A stretch of 64,000 nucleotides of DNA, from assembly GCA_963921795.1 (NCBI GenBank), contig OY997640.1, positions 12,410,489-12,474,488 on the forward strand, given 5' to 3'. Below are positions 18,680 to 29,839 of this stretch, piece after piece (the first letter of the stretch is position 1; every line of letters begins with the position of its first letter). Under the pieces are notes generated by a model. That model was not told the DNA's origin. It saw nothing but the letters and a program-made list of their open reading frames with translations, and searched no databases. This DNA comes from Nannobrachium achirus (Eukaryota > Chordata > Actinopteri > Myctophiformes > Myctophidae). A program made the translations under genes and the position numbers.

Positions 18680-20911
18680 CTAGGAAGAAAATACAACGAG
18701 ACTCTCTAAAGGTTTTGAATATTGTACCTCCACTGCAGTACCTCAGTGCAGAGTTGTTGCTGGAAAAAGTATCAACAGATTACCTTTTTGCCAGCATCTT
18801 CTAAAATGTAAATCTGATGGTGCGCTGACTGCGCTGTGCAGTAAAGAATGTGTCCATTATTTGTTTACATCTAGCGATCTCATAGAAGATGCGAGACGAG
18901 CTGAATAAGACAATAAGAGGCAAATGAGAGGTGGTCCCTATTAGTTTTAAAGAAGTAACTTAAATGTTGAATGTTAAATGTTAGACCAACTGTGTGCCCC
19001 ACACGTTTGTGCTTCCCAAAGGAAGTTTTGATAAGTTCAGTCCAGCACTCATTCCAGGGCCCCTCACCCCGGACTGAACATTGTCCATGTGAAGCTTGTG
19101 GAAAGTGTAGTGGAGATATTTACTAAACACATGTTTTCGGCCAGAACTTTCAAAGGGATCTGAAACTAGAGGACAATATCTGACTCCAAGTCTTAGGAAT
19201 TAATTGTTGGGTGAGTAGGCCTACACAAGTAGCTCAGATTGTATTGTGTGTATTTGGAATATACACAAAGTGTTATATGTAAGATCACAGACATTCGAGG
19301 AATACCTCAGCACTGGGCTACTGGCCCACTTTTCACCTATAAAATAAATGAAGACAGAGTGCTTTAAACCTACTGAGATCCAAGTGGTCTTCAGGTTCCT
19401 GTTTAATAGTCCTGGCTGGAGAACTGATCTTCACCTGCAGACTGGACTCCTCACCCTGATCTGGAATGAAGGAATACAATATGCACTTTAATAATAAGGA
19501 CTGTGACATGAATAGGGACTTTAATAAAGACACGAAAAAAGGTAAATCAGGCTATCTGATCAGCTAATATTATTGATGCCGTCACGGCGTGCCTCTATTG
19601 TACTTTACTTTACTGTCCTGTGCTGTGCTGTACTCTAGGTTAAGCTACTACTGTCTGTCGGACGGCCTGTCTCCCCTTTCCCGCACTATGAAAACCAGGA
19701 AGTCACCTAGTGCTAGAAGCTCTGCCAGAGAAAATGTCAATGTAAATATTGGCTTTGACATGTTAATATGTGTCACCACCCCCCAGAAGGGTGTAAGGAA
19801 ACACAAAAACACAGCTCTGTTTACAAACTAATTTAAGGTATTTAAAGATTCTAAAATGGATTTCTGTTGCAATGAGAAGGTTCTCAAACATACACTCTTA
19901 GATAATATGGGGGGGAAAAAGAATAAACACCAAAAATCCTAAATCAAACCTATTTTGTTAATTTGCTGGACTTCACTATTGCCTACATATGGACCTTTTC
20001 TCCAGCAACAGTCACATTTGTTTACATCTCGCAATCTCATAGAAGACGTGAGACAAGCTTGTGTGCCCCACACGTTTGTGCTTGCTTCCCAAAGGAGGTT
20101 TTTATAAATTCAGTCCAGCACTCACTCCATGGCCCCTCGCCCCAGACTGAACGTCGTCCACGTGAAGCTCGGGGACTGAGCATTGGTTTGAGGGTCTGTT
20201 GGTCCGACCAGGTTAACATTCACCAGGTTAGCATTCACCAGCGTTAGTTTTACTGAGGTTAGGGTTAGGGTTAAGGTTAGGTTTAGGTGGTCGGAAAGCA
20301 GACCCGTCGGCATATTGACGGGGACCAGTGAAGCTTGTGGAAAAGTGTAGTGGAGATATTTTACTGAACGCATGTTTTCAAACAGAAATTTTAAAGGGAT
20401 ATGAAACTAGAGGACAATAAATATCTGACTTCAAGTCTTAGGAAAAGAAGCACAAATTATATTTCTGGTGCGGAGATTAGTCTGCTAACCGCAAGCGGAG
20501 GGGACCAATCAATGCTGTGTATTTGGAATATACACAAAGTGTTATATGTACAATCACAGACATTCTAGGGCTACCTCAGTACTGGCCCACTGTCACCAAT
20601 AAAATAAATGAAGGCAGAGTGCTCGAAACTTACTGAGATCCAGGTGGTCTTCAGGTTCCTGTTTAAGGTGGTCTTCAGGTTCCTGTTTAATAGTCCTGGC
20701 TGGAGAACTGATCTTCACCTGCAGACTGGACTCCACGCACTGGTCTGGAATCAAGGAATGCAATATGCACTTTAATAATAAGGACTTTGTGACATGAATA
20801 AGGACTTTAATAATACGGAAGGCTTCTCCATCTGAAGTCAGATTTCCATTGTTTGTGTGAGTATACTGGCTGGTATTGCATATTGATCTACAAGCAATGA
20901 TCCCCCAAACC

Positions 20912-20966
<55 letters not shown>

Positions 20967-21501
20967 GAGACACCTTTATTATCCCAAGGGGGGAAATCAG
21001 TCACCCAGAGGCGGCACAGCAGTTAAGGTTACAAATTTACAGAGAAGTAAGAAAATAAAAGAAGTACTGTTGTGTCCAAAAAAAAAGAAGTGTGTGTGTG
21101 TGTGTCAAGAACAGTCAATGCTACATAAGTGTCACTTCAAAACACAAAGTAATACTTATAGATAGTACAACTTATCAATGCAGTGCCAAACAGATCTACA
21201 GCCTAACACCGCCTCACCATGCAGACTGTGTCATACCTGCAGTGTGTAGATCGATGTCCATATCACAGTCAATGTCCAGCAGTTTGTTTTGTTTCTCCAG
21301 CAGAGTTTCTAGTATTTCCATCTCTCTCTGGAAGATGTTGCACATGAACTCTGCAGCCGCACTGAGGCGCTCCAACAAAAACACTCTGACATTAAGCTTA
21401 TCACCACAAACAGCACCATGCTGCTGTTTGTCCAAAACACACAATATCTCCTCTCCCACCGACGTCATGTGTTCATTTATCTTCAGCCATACAGACTCCA
21501 T
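17427..21501 (-). CDS. Zinc-finger gene 2 (9 fingers, shortened C-terminus)
   Basis: Exons: exon 1 21237-21501, exon 2' 20634-20744, exon 2 19374-19460, exon 3 17427-18679. All phases fit (265, 111, 87 and 1253 bp), giving a continuous frame. Exon 2 lacks the VS pair of gene 1. Exon 3' is absent because that part of the intron was deleted and replaced by a MITE remnant. The coding sequence ends early inside a tenth finger. It may still be functional, since nine fingers stay readable. Confidence 0.72.
19374..19460 (-). CDS. Exon 2 of gene 2
   Basis: 87 bp, phase 1. It encodes DQGEESSLQVKISSPARTIK followed by QEPEDHLDL. Confidence 0.75.
19741..20015. mobile_element. Truncated MITE (same family as 49063-49869)
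   Basis: From GTAAATATTGGCTTTGACAT to the right terminus CCTTTTCTCCAGCAACAGTCAC. It matches the right part of the complete element in unit 5. Its left end is joined directly to unit sequence (GAGAAAATGTCAATG), so a deletion removed the left half of the element together with exon 3'. Confidence 0.75.
20634..20744 (-). CDS. Exon 2' of gene 2
   Basis: 111 bp, doubled KQEPEDHL motif as in gene 1, acceptor TTCCAG, donor GTAAGT. Confidence 0.78.
21237..21501 (-). CDS. Exon 1 of gene 2
   Basis: Starts MESVWLKINEHMTSVGEEIL. Differences from gene 1 include R5W, N-I for N-L (CNIFQREMEILETLL) and QNK for QHK. Donor GTATGA. Confidence 0.8.
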
Positions 21502-21572
21502 TTGACACGTTTTTACCTCATTTATATTTATGAGACGTTTTCACCGAGAATCCAAGATCACAACATGCAATT

Positions 21573-21580
21573 ACTTCCGG
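21573..21580 (-). promoter_or_regulatory. ETS-type promoter motif of gene 2
   Basis: ACTTCCGG, 72 bp upstream of the start codon. Confidence 0.45.
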
Positions 21581-21640
21581 GTCAACGTGCTTCACATGCG
21601 CATTGAAGGATCCAGGCACCGTTGCCGTCCTACTGCATTT

Positions 21641-21653
21641 CGCCCCCTGGTGG
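21641..21653 (-). promoter_or_regulatory. CTCF-type motif, unit 2/3 boundary
   Basis: CGCCCCCTGGTGG, exact match. Here it is followed by AGGG instead of AATAATAAGG. Confidence 0.6.
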
Positions 21654-22339
21654 AGGGTTTGTAACTGAAGATAGAGCCTGCTGTAGCTGTGGACAGTCCG
21701 TCCTTGTGTGTTTGGGTTCCGTGTCCTGCTGCGAGTGTTAAAAGAAGTGGAGACTTGCAGTGATAACACTATCCTTTTATCTTAGAGTGGAGAAACACCT
21801 CCTTGTCCATCTCTGATTCTCCTCCCATTCTTCCAGTTCACTGCTGTCAGGGCAGGTCTTCACTGTTTTCAATGTATTTTTTGTGTAGCCTATTGTTATT
21901 TTTTTATTTTCTTTGCCAAAGAAAGCAAAGCAAACCCATGAACTGTTTCACTCACTACCTGTGTTATGTTGCAAAAGTGAATTCTGATTCTGTTAAAAGT
22001 TCATTTTGAGGTTTTTGCTATTGATCAAGTTCTTTGTGGAATTTGAATGAATAGGCCTAACACATTTTACTTTTCTGAAAGACCTTTTTTTACATGGACA
22101 ATACAATGAAACGCCTTTTCACCTTTGAAAACATGCTGAATGTGTGTTTATATCAGCACTGCACACAGGGAGTGTTTACTAATGAATGACATTGTCTCTG
22201 TGTTTTATTTTAATTTTAGATCTTAATGTTACAGCACGTGAAAACGTTTCATTTAATACCCAGTGCAACTTTGTGCAGATGTTAATCTACATACGATACT
22301 ATTAGCAGGTATAGCCTATCTCAGATATACTGTATGTTT

Positions 22340-22383
<44 letters not shown>

Positions 22384-22786
22384 AGAGCCAGTAGAATGGC
22401 TGCTCACGGCTCCTAGTTAAATGGTAAATGGTGCATTTATATACGTAGCACATTCATCGAATACACTTTACAATGATTGTGCTTTACATTCACCCATTCA
22501 CTCACACATTCATACACCGATGGTGTAGGAAACCATGAGAGGCACCAACCATGCAAGGCACCAACCTGCTTGGCAACCACAGCCCTGAGCCACTGCAGAC
22601 CATAGCCTAACTGTTGCAGGAGGAAAAATGTCACGTATGTGCAAAATAAAATATACAGTGAGTCAGTGACCAAAAAACATCCCAAAAAGTGGGGACTATT
22701 TTATCTATTCTAATTGCCACCCCCTATAGCTTTCACATCTAACTCCCAAAGCATTGACCGCAAAATGCAGGTATTTCATTTACATT

Positions 22787-22846
22787 TCTTCCATCCATCC
22801 ATCCATCTTCAACCGCTTATCCGGAATCGGGTCGCGGGGGTAACAG
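22787..22846 (-). mobile_element. LINE 3'-end fragment
   Basis: CCATCCATCCATCCATCTTC followed by AACCGCTTATCCGGAATCGG corresponds to the 3' tip of the LINE in unit 2. A CT-rich tract follows. The same stub is at 42189-42245. Confidence 0.75.
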
Positions 22847-23295
22847 TTCTCTCTCTCTCTCTCTTTCTCAATTGGCTCAAGGCTGTCACTAACAAAGTAA
22901 ATATTACCAGCAATATTATATCACTCTGTAATTACAGCTTATTGCAATACAGCCAAGGTTGTTTTTTTATATAATTTTATTCTTTTGAAATTTCAGATAA
23001 TGACGCCATAGCTAATAATGAATAATGAAAAAATTAAAATAAAAACATCACTTCACAATCTCAGCGGGCCAAGGGAATCTTTATATCCTTGAAGGCAGGA
23101 GGCCAATTTGGGATAATTATCAGACTTTACAAGAACAATTGCCTGAAGTTTCTTTAATATATAATATATTTTTCCCCCATGCCCGTTGAAAGCCAAGGAA
23201 ACACCTGGCTGAATACTGTGAAACCACTGGCTCTCAACTTGGGGTCCAGGGACCCCCGGGGGTCCTTGAGGGGGTTCATTAAGATGGTTGAGAAG

Positions 23296-23808
23296 CAGGG
23301 ACGTGCTGGCCATTGGGAAAAGCGGGACAACTCCCAAACGGCCGGTTCATTCCCGGCCGGTCCAGGCCGGCCATTAGGAAACAAATTTAAAATAAATTTT
23401 GTTGGCTGGGTGGCCAACAAAGTAAATCGTCACTGTCGGGCAGAAACCTCGTATTTCCAAGTTTCAAATTTGTAGATTTATTCGCAAAGCAAAGCCCTGC
23501 TTCATCATACAAGGCCGTTGCACAAGAGTAGTGAAAACAGCAGATCTACAAGCACACAACGCCTCGCGGTGCGAGGCGTTGTGTGCTTGTAGATCGGCTG
23601 TTTTCACTAGTTTAAATCATTTTTAAAATGATAAATACAAAACAAACGGTTTTGGACATACAAGGTTTCCACTCGACAACAACGATATATAACTCATGTA
23701 ATTGGCTTGTCACTTGTCATGATCTGAAATGGCAAATATTTGAGTAGCAGCAATGAGGGCCTCTCCAACTCTTTTTCCGGGCTGAATCAGGGGCCCAGCA
23801 CGTCCCTG
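23296..23808. mobile_element. Non-autonomous hAT element with 8-bp target duplication
   Basis: Ends CAGGGACGTGCTGGCC and GGGCCCAGCACGTCCCTG are inverted repeats. TTGAGAAG flanks both sides (23288-23295 and 23809-23816). The empty site is seen in units 2, 4 and 5 as a single GGTTGAGAAGAATC. The 513-bp body has no transposase frame and encloses a long hairpin. Presence in unit 3 only dates it after the array formed. Confidence 0.88.
23531..23607. repeat. Near-perfect 37-bp hairpin inside the hAT element
   Basis: The left stem (23531-23567) ends CACACAACGCCTCGC, the loop is GGT, and the right stem (23571-23607) starts GCGAGGCGTTGTGTG. One mismatch is seen (AGCAGATC against GATCGGCT). Confidence 0.85.
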
Positions 23809-24467
23809 TTGAGAAGAATCACTGAGCTGTGAACTTCCTGCTATCATCTAAACCAGGGGGCTCTTTCCTTAGCTGAGAGAGAGATGAACCAGGGACCCTC
23901 ACTACAGATTCAACTTTTTCATAGATGTCATAGATGGCTTCATAGACTTGTTTGACAGCACTATCATCAGTGTTGGATTGATTGTATTTTCAGACCACTT
24001 AACTAACAATCGTTAATGTTTCGTCACATTTATATAGTCAGATTAAATATGTGATTGCCTGTTTGCTGTTTTAAAATATGCCCAGACACCAATGCTTTTT
24101 CTTTTCTCATTTTCCTTTTATTTATCGTGAACACCATACAATAAATAGGTCACAATAAAACAATAGTACAAATACAAAATAACATACACTCACATTGTTC
24201 TACGTATAACCTATGAGCTGCAGGGAATGATACAAGATAATAAAAAGTAAAACAGTTGACGTGTCCATCATTTTGAATCGAAAAGAAGAGCCATAGTACA
24301 CAATATAACACAAAAGTCCCTGAACAAGTAACGCATGGTGTTCATGTTATTCAATAATGTTGCTATTGTCAGATTGTGCGATTCCTATTTTTTAGTATCC
24401 TTGTCATTGTCATCCTGGTTTATACCTGAATTATCACAATACTGATGTCTGTGTGTGTGTGACTACT

Positions 24468-25468
24468 TTAAAGTAAAGGCTGTCCCTCTGTATGAGTCAC
24501 CATGTGTTTTTTTAGATGACTTGTGCTAATAAGGCCTTTGCCACAGATTGTACAAGAAAAAGCCTTTTTGCCTGTATGAGTCATCAGGTGTGTTTTTAGA
24601 CTACCTGTTTGAGCAAAGCCTTTACCACAAAATGTACAAGAAAGGGGTTTTTCGCCTGTATGAGACCTCATGTGTTTTTTAATGTTACTCTTGTCAGCAA
24701 AGCCTTTACCACAGATTGTACAGGAAAAGGGCTTTTCGCCTGTATGAGACCTCATGTGTCTTTTTATTTTACTCTTTTCAGCAAAGCCTTTACCACAGAT
24801 TGTACAAGAAAAGGGCTTTTCGCCTGTATGAAACCTCATGTGTGATTTTAGATTACCCTTTTGAGCAAAGCCTTTACCACAAATTGTACAAGAAAAGGGC
24901 TTTTCGCCTGTATGTGTCCTCATATGTTTTTCTAGATCGCCCTTTCGATTCAACATTTTGCCACACTCTGTACAACTAAAGCCTTTCTTCCCTGTTTGAC
25001 TCCTCGTGGAGTGAGCTTCTTTTGATGATGTCAGATCCTGGGACGGCTTGCCCTGTCCTCCCACATTTGGTGTCTTGTGTGGTTTCAGTGTGTTTAAAGC
25101 TGACTGATCTCCCCTAGTCTCATCCCAGTCATCACTGTCTTCAGTTTCTGATTCAGAACAGTGTGAAGAGAGCAGCTGGTCATCACTAGTTGGTTGTGAT
25201 GTTCCACAGTCCTCTACATCAGCTTGTGTTTGCATGTGTTCAGCTGAGGTGCTGGCTACAGGCGCTGTCTCTTTGTGTTCATCAGCATCTGCACTTTTCA
25301 CTGCTAGTAATGTCAATGTTGTTGACCCACCAGCCTCTTCTGGTCTTTCAATTAGCTCCTCCTGTTCCTCTTTAATCTGTGGAGGTTGTTGTTCCTCCTG
25401 GACCAGACTGGTGCTCCACTCCTCTTCAGGTGAAACCTCCTCTTTACACACAGGAATGAGCAGGAAAT
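24468..25468 (-). CDS. Exon 3 of gene 3: acidic linker and 6 fingers
   Basis: Linker [36 protein letters not shown] (the psi-K-x-E site here is VKSA, so lost) and [18 protein letters not shown]. Finger helices -1,2,3,6: RGDK (finger 1, with Leu for the core Phe, CGKMLNR), QGNS, ESKR, DSNK, QGST and SSHK (Leu for Phe). Tail HTEGQPLL, then stop. Confidence 0.92.
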
Positions 25469-28400
25469 CTAGGAAGAAAATACAACAAGACTCTCTGAAG
25501 GTTTTGAATATTGTACCTCCACTGCAGTACCTTAGTGCATAGTTGTCGCTGGGGGGACTGCCCATAAGTCTGAAGGTTCATTAGTCCGAAGGTTCATTAG
25601 TCTGAATTTAGTTAGGGTTACTGAGGTTAAGGTTAGGGTTAGAGTTAGGCATAGTATTCTATCTTCGGACTAATGAACCTTCAGACCAATGCCATGGCAC
25701 CATCGCTGGAAAAAGTATCAACAGATTACCTTTTGCCAGCATCTTCTAAAATGTAAATCTGATGGTGCGCTGACTGCACTGTGCAGTAAAGAATGTGTCC
25801 GTTATTTGTTTACATCTAGCGATCTCATAGAAGATGCGAGACGAGCTGAATAAGACAATAAGAGGCAAATGAGAGGTGGTCCCTATTAGTTTAAAAGAAG
25901 TAACTTGTAAATGTTAGATCTTTGAGTTTTTATGCTGTGTCCAACATGACAGCCATGTAAATAAACACACAATGTAATGTACAACTAAACGTTGCTCTCA
26001 AGAATGTTTTAACAACGTTTCAAGTGTTTTTCATTGTGCTACTTGTGTACTCATCCAATAATTAATTCCTAAGAGTCAGATAGTGTCCTCTAGTTTCATA
26101 TCCCTTTGAAAGGCAGAAAACGTGTTTAGTCAAATATCTCCACTTTTCCACAAGCTTCACATGGACAACATTCTCTGCCAGCGACGGGGCCGGACCTGAA
26201 ATGACTGCTGGACTGAACATATGAAAACTTCCTTTGAGAACACATGTGTGTTTGGGAAGCACACACGTATGAGGCTCACAATTGACAGGTGCGTTGCGAT
26301 TGGCGTGGGGTAATTAAACACACCACCTGCCAACTGTGTGCCCCACACGTTTTGTGCTTCCCAAAGGAGGTTTTTATTCCAGGGCCCCTCACCCCGGACT
26401 GAATGTCGTCCATGTGAAGCTTGTGGAGATATTTACTAAACGCATGTTTTCGGCCAGAACTTTCAAAGGGATATGAAACTAGAGGACAATATCTGTCATA
26501 TACACAAAGTGTTATATGTAAGATCACAGACATTCTAGGGATACCTCAGTACTGGGCTACTGGCCCACTTTTCACCTATAAAATAAATGAATATAGTGCT
26601 TGAAACCTACTGAGATCCAGGTGGTCTTCAGGTTCCTGTTTAATAGAAACAGTCCTGGCTGGAGAACTGATCTTCACCTGCAGACTGGACTCCACACCCT
26701 GATCTGGAATGAAGGAATACAAAATGCACTTTAATAATAAGGACTGTGACATGAATAGGGACTTTAATAAAGACACAGAAAAAGGTAAATCAGGATATCT
26801 GATCAGCTAATATTATTGATGACGTCATGGCGCGCCTCTACTGTACTTTACTGTCCTGTACTGTGCTGTGCTGTAGGTAAGCTACTACTGTCTGTCGGCC
26901 GGCCCGTCTCCCCTTGCCCGCACTATGAAAACCAGGAAGTCGCCTAGTGCTAGAAGCTCTGTCAGAGAAAATGTCAATCAATCTGTGATATGGTTTTGCC
27001 CCATTTTAAACCGTTTCTACAAAAAACATGTGAAATACACCTTTAAGGTTACAAAGTTACAGAGAAGTATGAAAAGAAAAAAGTACTGTTGTTTACAGAG
27101 AGAAAATAAGGCAAAAAAGAAGAATCAACTCTATAGAGCAGTCTGTTTTATGTCGGTAAAAACTTAAAGCTCCCATCATTTTTAGACCATAATTGAGTGA
27201 GTAGCAGGCAAGATTCCTTCACCAATGTAAACACAGTTGCTGAGGGAAGCTAATTCCTGAAGAGACAGCAAGACTCGCTGTGATTGGCCGGTGGTGTATG
27301 ATCTTCGCTGTGATTGGCCAGTAGTGTATCATGTGGGAGATGACATCATTTTGCCGGGAAATACAGCCCCTGTCATGGCTATGTAGAAAACATATAAAGA
27401 AAAGGCTTTTGGGTCTGAAATTAACGGAGTGGGTGTTCTAAAACTTTAGCGATTTAATAGTTAGGACAATTTTAAGATTTGTTCTATTAAAAAAGTTACA
27501 TAGTATAACTTTAAGAACAGTCAATGCTAGATGAGGGTAATTTCAGTGTGTTTAAAGCGGACTGATCTCCCCTAGTCTCATCCCACTCATCACCGTCTTC
27601 ATTGTCTGATTCAGAACAGTGTGAAGAGAGGAGCTGGTCATCACTAGTTGGTTGTGATGTTCCACAGTCATCAGCCTGTGTTTTCATATGTTCAGTTGAG
27701 GTGCTGGCTACACTCTCCGTTTATCATCATCTTCACTTTTCACTACTAAAAATGTCAACATTGACCCACCAGCCTCTTCTGGTCTTTCAATTCGCTCCTC
27801 CTGTTCCTCTTTAATCTGTGGAGGTTCCTCCTGGACCAGACTGGAGCTCCACTCCTCTTCAGGTGAAACCTCCTCTTTACACGCAGGGATGTGCAGGAGA
27901 TCTAGGAAGAAAATACAACAAGAATCTCTGAAGGTTTTGAATATTGTACTTCCACTGCAGTACCTCAGTGCATAGTTGTTACTGGAAAAAGTATCAACAG
28001 ATTACTTGTTGCCAGCATCTTGTGGCATCAGATCTTGTCTAAAATGTTAATTTGATGGTGCACAGCCTGCGCTGTGCAGTAAAGAATGTGTCCGTTATTT
28101 GTTTACATCTCGCAAACTCATAGAAGACACGAGACAAGCTTGTGTGCCCCAAACGTTTGTGCTTGCTTCCCAAAGGAGGTTTTTATAAATTCAGTCCAGC
28201 ACTCACTCCATGGCCCCTCGCCCCAGACTGAACGTCGTACATGTGAAGCTCGGGGACTGAGCATTGGTTCGAGGGTCCGTTGGTCAGGCCAGGTTAACAT
28301 TCACCAGGTTAGCATTCACCAGCGTTAGTTTTACTGAGGTTAGGGTTAGGGTTAAGGTTAGGTTTAGGTGGTCGGAAAGCCGACCCGTCGGCATATTGAC

Positions 28401-28980
28401 GCGGAAAAGTTGTGGAAAAGTGTAGTGGAGATATTTTACTGAACGCATGTTTTCGGCCAGAACTTTCAAAGGGATATGAAACTAGAGGACAATAAACTTC
28501 TGACTTCAAGTCTTAGGAAAAGTAGCACAAATTATTATTTCTGCTGCGGATATTAGTCTGCTAACCGCAAGCGGAGGGGACCGATCAATGCTGTATTTGG
28601 AATATACACAAAATGTTCAATGTACAATCACAGACATTCTAGGGCTACCTCAGTACTGGCCCACTGTCACCAATAAAATAAATGAAGGCAGAGTGCTCAA
28701 AACTTACTGAGATCCAGGTGGTCTTCAGGTTCCTGTTTAAGGTGGTCTTCAGGTTCCTGTTTAATAGTCCTGGCTGGAGAACTGATCTTCACCTGCAGAC
28801 TGGACTCCACACACTGGTCTGGAATGAAGGAAAGCAATATGCACTTTAATAATAAGGACTTTGTGACATGAATAAGGACTTTAATAATACGGAAGGCTTC
28901 TCCATCTGAAGTCAGATTTCCATTGTGTGTGTGAGTTAACTGCCTGGTATACTGATCTACAAGCAATGATCCCCCAAACC

Positions 28981-29033
<53 letters not shown>

Positions 29034-29199
29034 CCTTTATTATCCCAAGGGGGGAAATTAGTCGCCCAGAGGCGGCACCGCAGTTAAGGTTACAAATTTA
29101 CAGAGAAGTAAGAAAATAAAAGAAGTACTGTTGTGTGGTGCAAAAAAGAAGAATCAACAATACAGAGCAGTCGTAATATTTCTCTCTCTCTCTCTGCGC

Positions 29200-29242
<43 letters not shown>

Positions 29243-29621
29243 AAGAACAGTCAATGCTACATAAGTGTCACTTCATAACACAAAGTAATACTTATAGACA
29301 GTACAACTTATCAATGCAGTGCCAAACAGATCTAAAACCTAACAATGCCTCACCATGCAAACACTGTGTCATACCTGCAGTGTGTAGATCGATGTCCAGC
29401 AGTTTGTTTTGTTTCTCCAGCAGAGTTTCTAGTGTTTCCATCTCTCTCTGGAAGAGGTCGCACATGAACTCTGCATCCGCACTGAGGCGCTCCAACAAAA
29501 ACACTCTGACATTAAGCTTATCACCACAAACAGCACCACGCTGCTGTTTGTCCAAAACACATAATATCTCCTCTCCCACCGACGTCAGGTGTTCATTTAT
29601 CTTCAGCCGTACAGTCTCCAT
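24468..29621 (-). CDS. Zinc-finger gene 3 (6 fingers), intact
   Basis: Exons: exon 1 29375-29621, exon 2' 28708-28818, exon 3' 27708-27901 (early stop), exon 2 26611-26703, exon 3 24468-25468. Lengths 247, 111, 93 and 1001 keep one frame when exon 3' is skipped. It has the fewest fingers of the array and an N-terminal domain shortened by six codons (LLDIDLHTA). Confidence 0.73.
26611..26703 (-). CDS. Exon 2 of gene 3
   Basis: 93 bp, phase 1. It encodes DQGVESSLQVKISSPARTVS and IKQEPEDHLDL, as in gene 1. Confidence 0.78.
27164..27514. mobile_element. TTAA-bounded insertion, possible piggyBac-like MITE
   Basis: TTAAAGCTCCCATC at the left and GTATAACTTTAA at the right. Unit 5 has continuous sequence (GTAAAACCCTAAGAACAG) at the homologous point, so about 345 bp were inserted in unit 3. 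The TTAA at both borders fits a piggyBac-type target, but only AAAG of the tip is clearly inverted. No coding frame. Confidence 0.45.
27708..27901 (-). pseudogene. Exon 3' of gene 3, prematurely closed
   Basis: It encodes a linker beginning after CCTAG and containing [20 protein letters not shown] and VVKSEDDDKRRV, then TAG. A small deletion relative to gene 1 shifts the frame. Homology continues non-coding to about 27545. The unit 5 copy carries the same KRRV-stop. Confidence 0.6.
28708..28818 (-). CDS. Exon 2' of gene 3
   Basis: 111 bp with doubled KQEPEDHL, donor GTAAGT. Confidence 0.78.
29375..29621 (-). CDS. Exon 1 of gene 3
   Basis: Starts METVRLKINEHLTSVGEEIL and ends KLLDIDLHTA. It lacks 18 bp present in the other copies in the segment coding DCDMDI, without breaking the frame. 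Confidence 0.8.
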
Positions 29622-29695
29622 TTGACACGTTTTTACCTCATTTATTTATGAGACGTTTTTTCACCGAGAAAGAGCCAAGATCACAACACGCAATT

Positions 29696-29703
29696 ACTTC
29701 CGG
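29696..29703 (-). promoter_or_regulatory. ETS-type promoter motif of gene 3
   Basis: ACTTCCGG, 75 bp upstream of the start codon. Confidence 0.45.
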
Positions 29704-29763
29704 GTCAACGTGCTTCACGTGAGCATTGAAGGATCCAGGCACCGTTGCCGTCCTACTGCATTT

Positions 29764-29776
29764 CGCCCCCTGGTGG
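29764..29776 (-). promoter_or_regulatory. CTCF-type motif, unit 3/4 boundary
   Basis: CGCCCCCTGGTGG, exact. Confidence 0.6.
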
Positions 29777-29839
29777 AATAATAAGGTGTGTAACTGAAGA
29801 TAGAGCCTGCTGTAGCTGTGGAAAGACAGCCTGTCCTTG

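Larger units (their letters stand above)
13320..21640. repeat. Array unit 2 (about 8.3 kb)
   Basis: The second copy. It differs from unit 1 by a LINE fragment (14429-15543), an extra block shared with unit 4 (about 15590-16700), loss of exon 3' and the presence of a truncated MITE at 19741-20015. Confidence 0.9.
21641..29763. repeat. Array unit 3 (about 8.1 kb)
   Basis: It carries a hAT MITE (23296-23808), the small TTAGGG-core insertion (about 25553-25709), both arms of the intronic palindrome, and a TTAA-bounded insertion (27164-27514). Confidence 0.9.
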
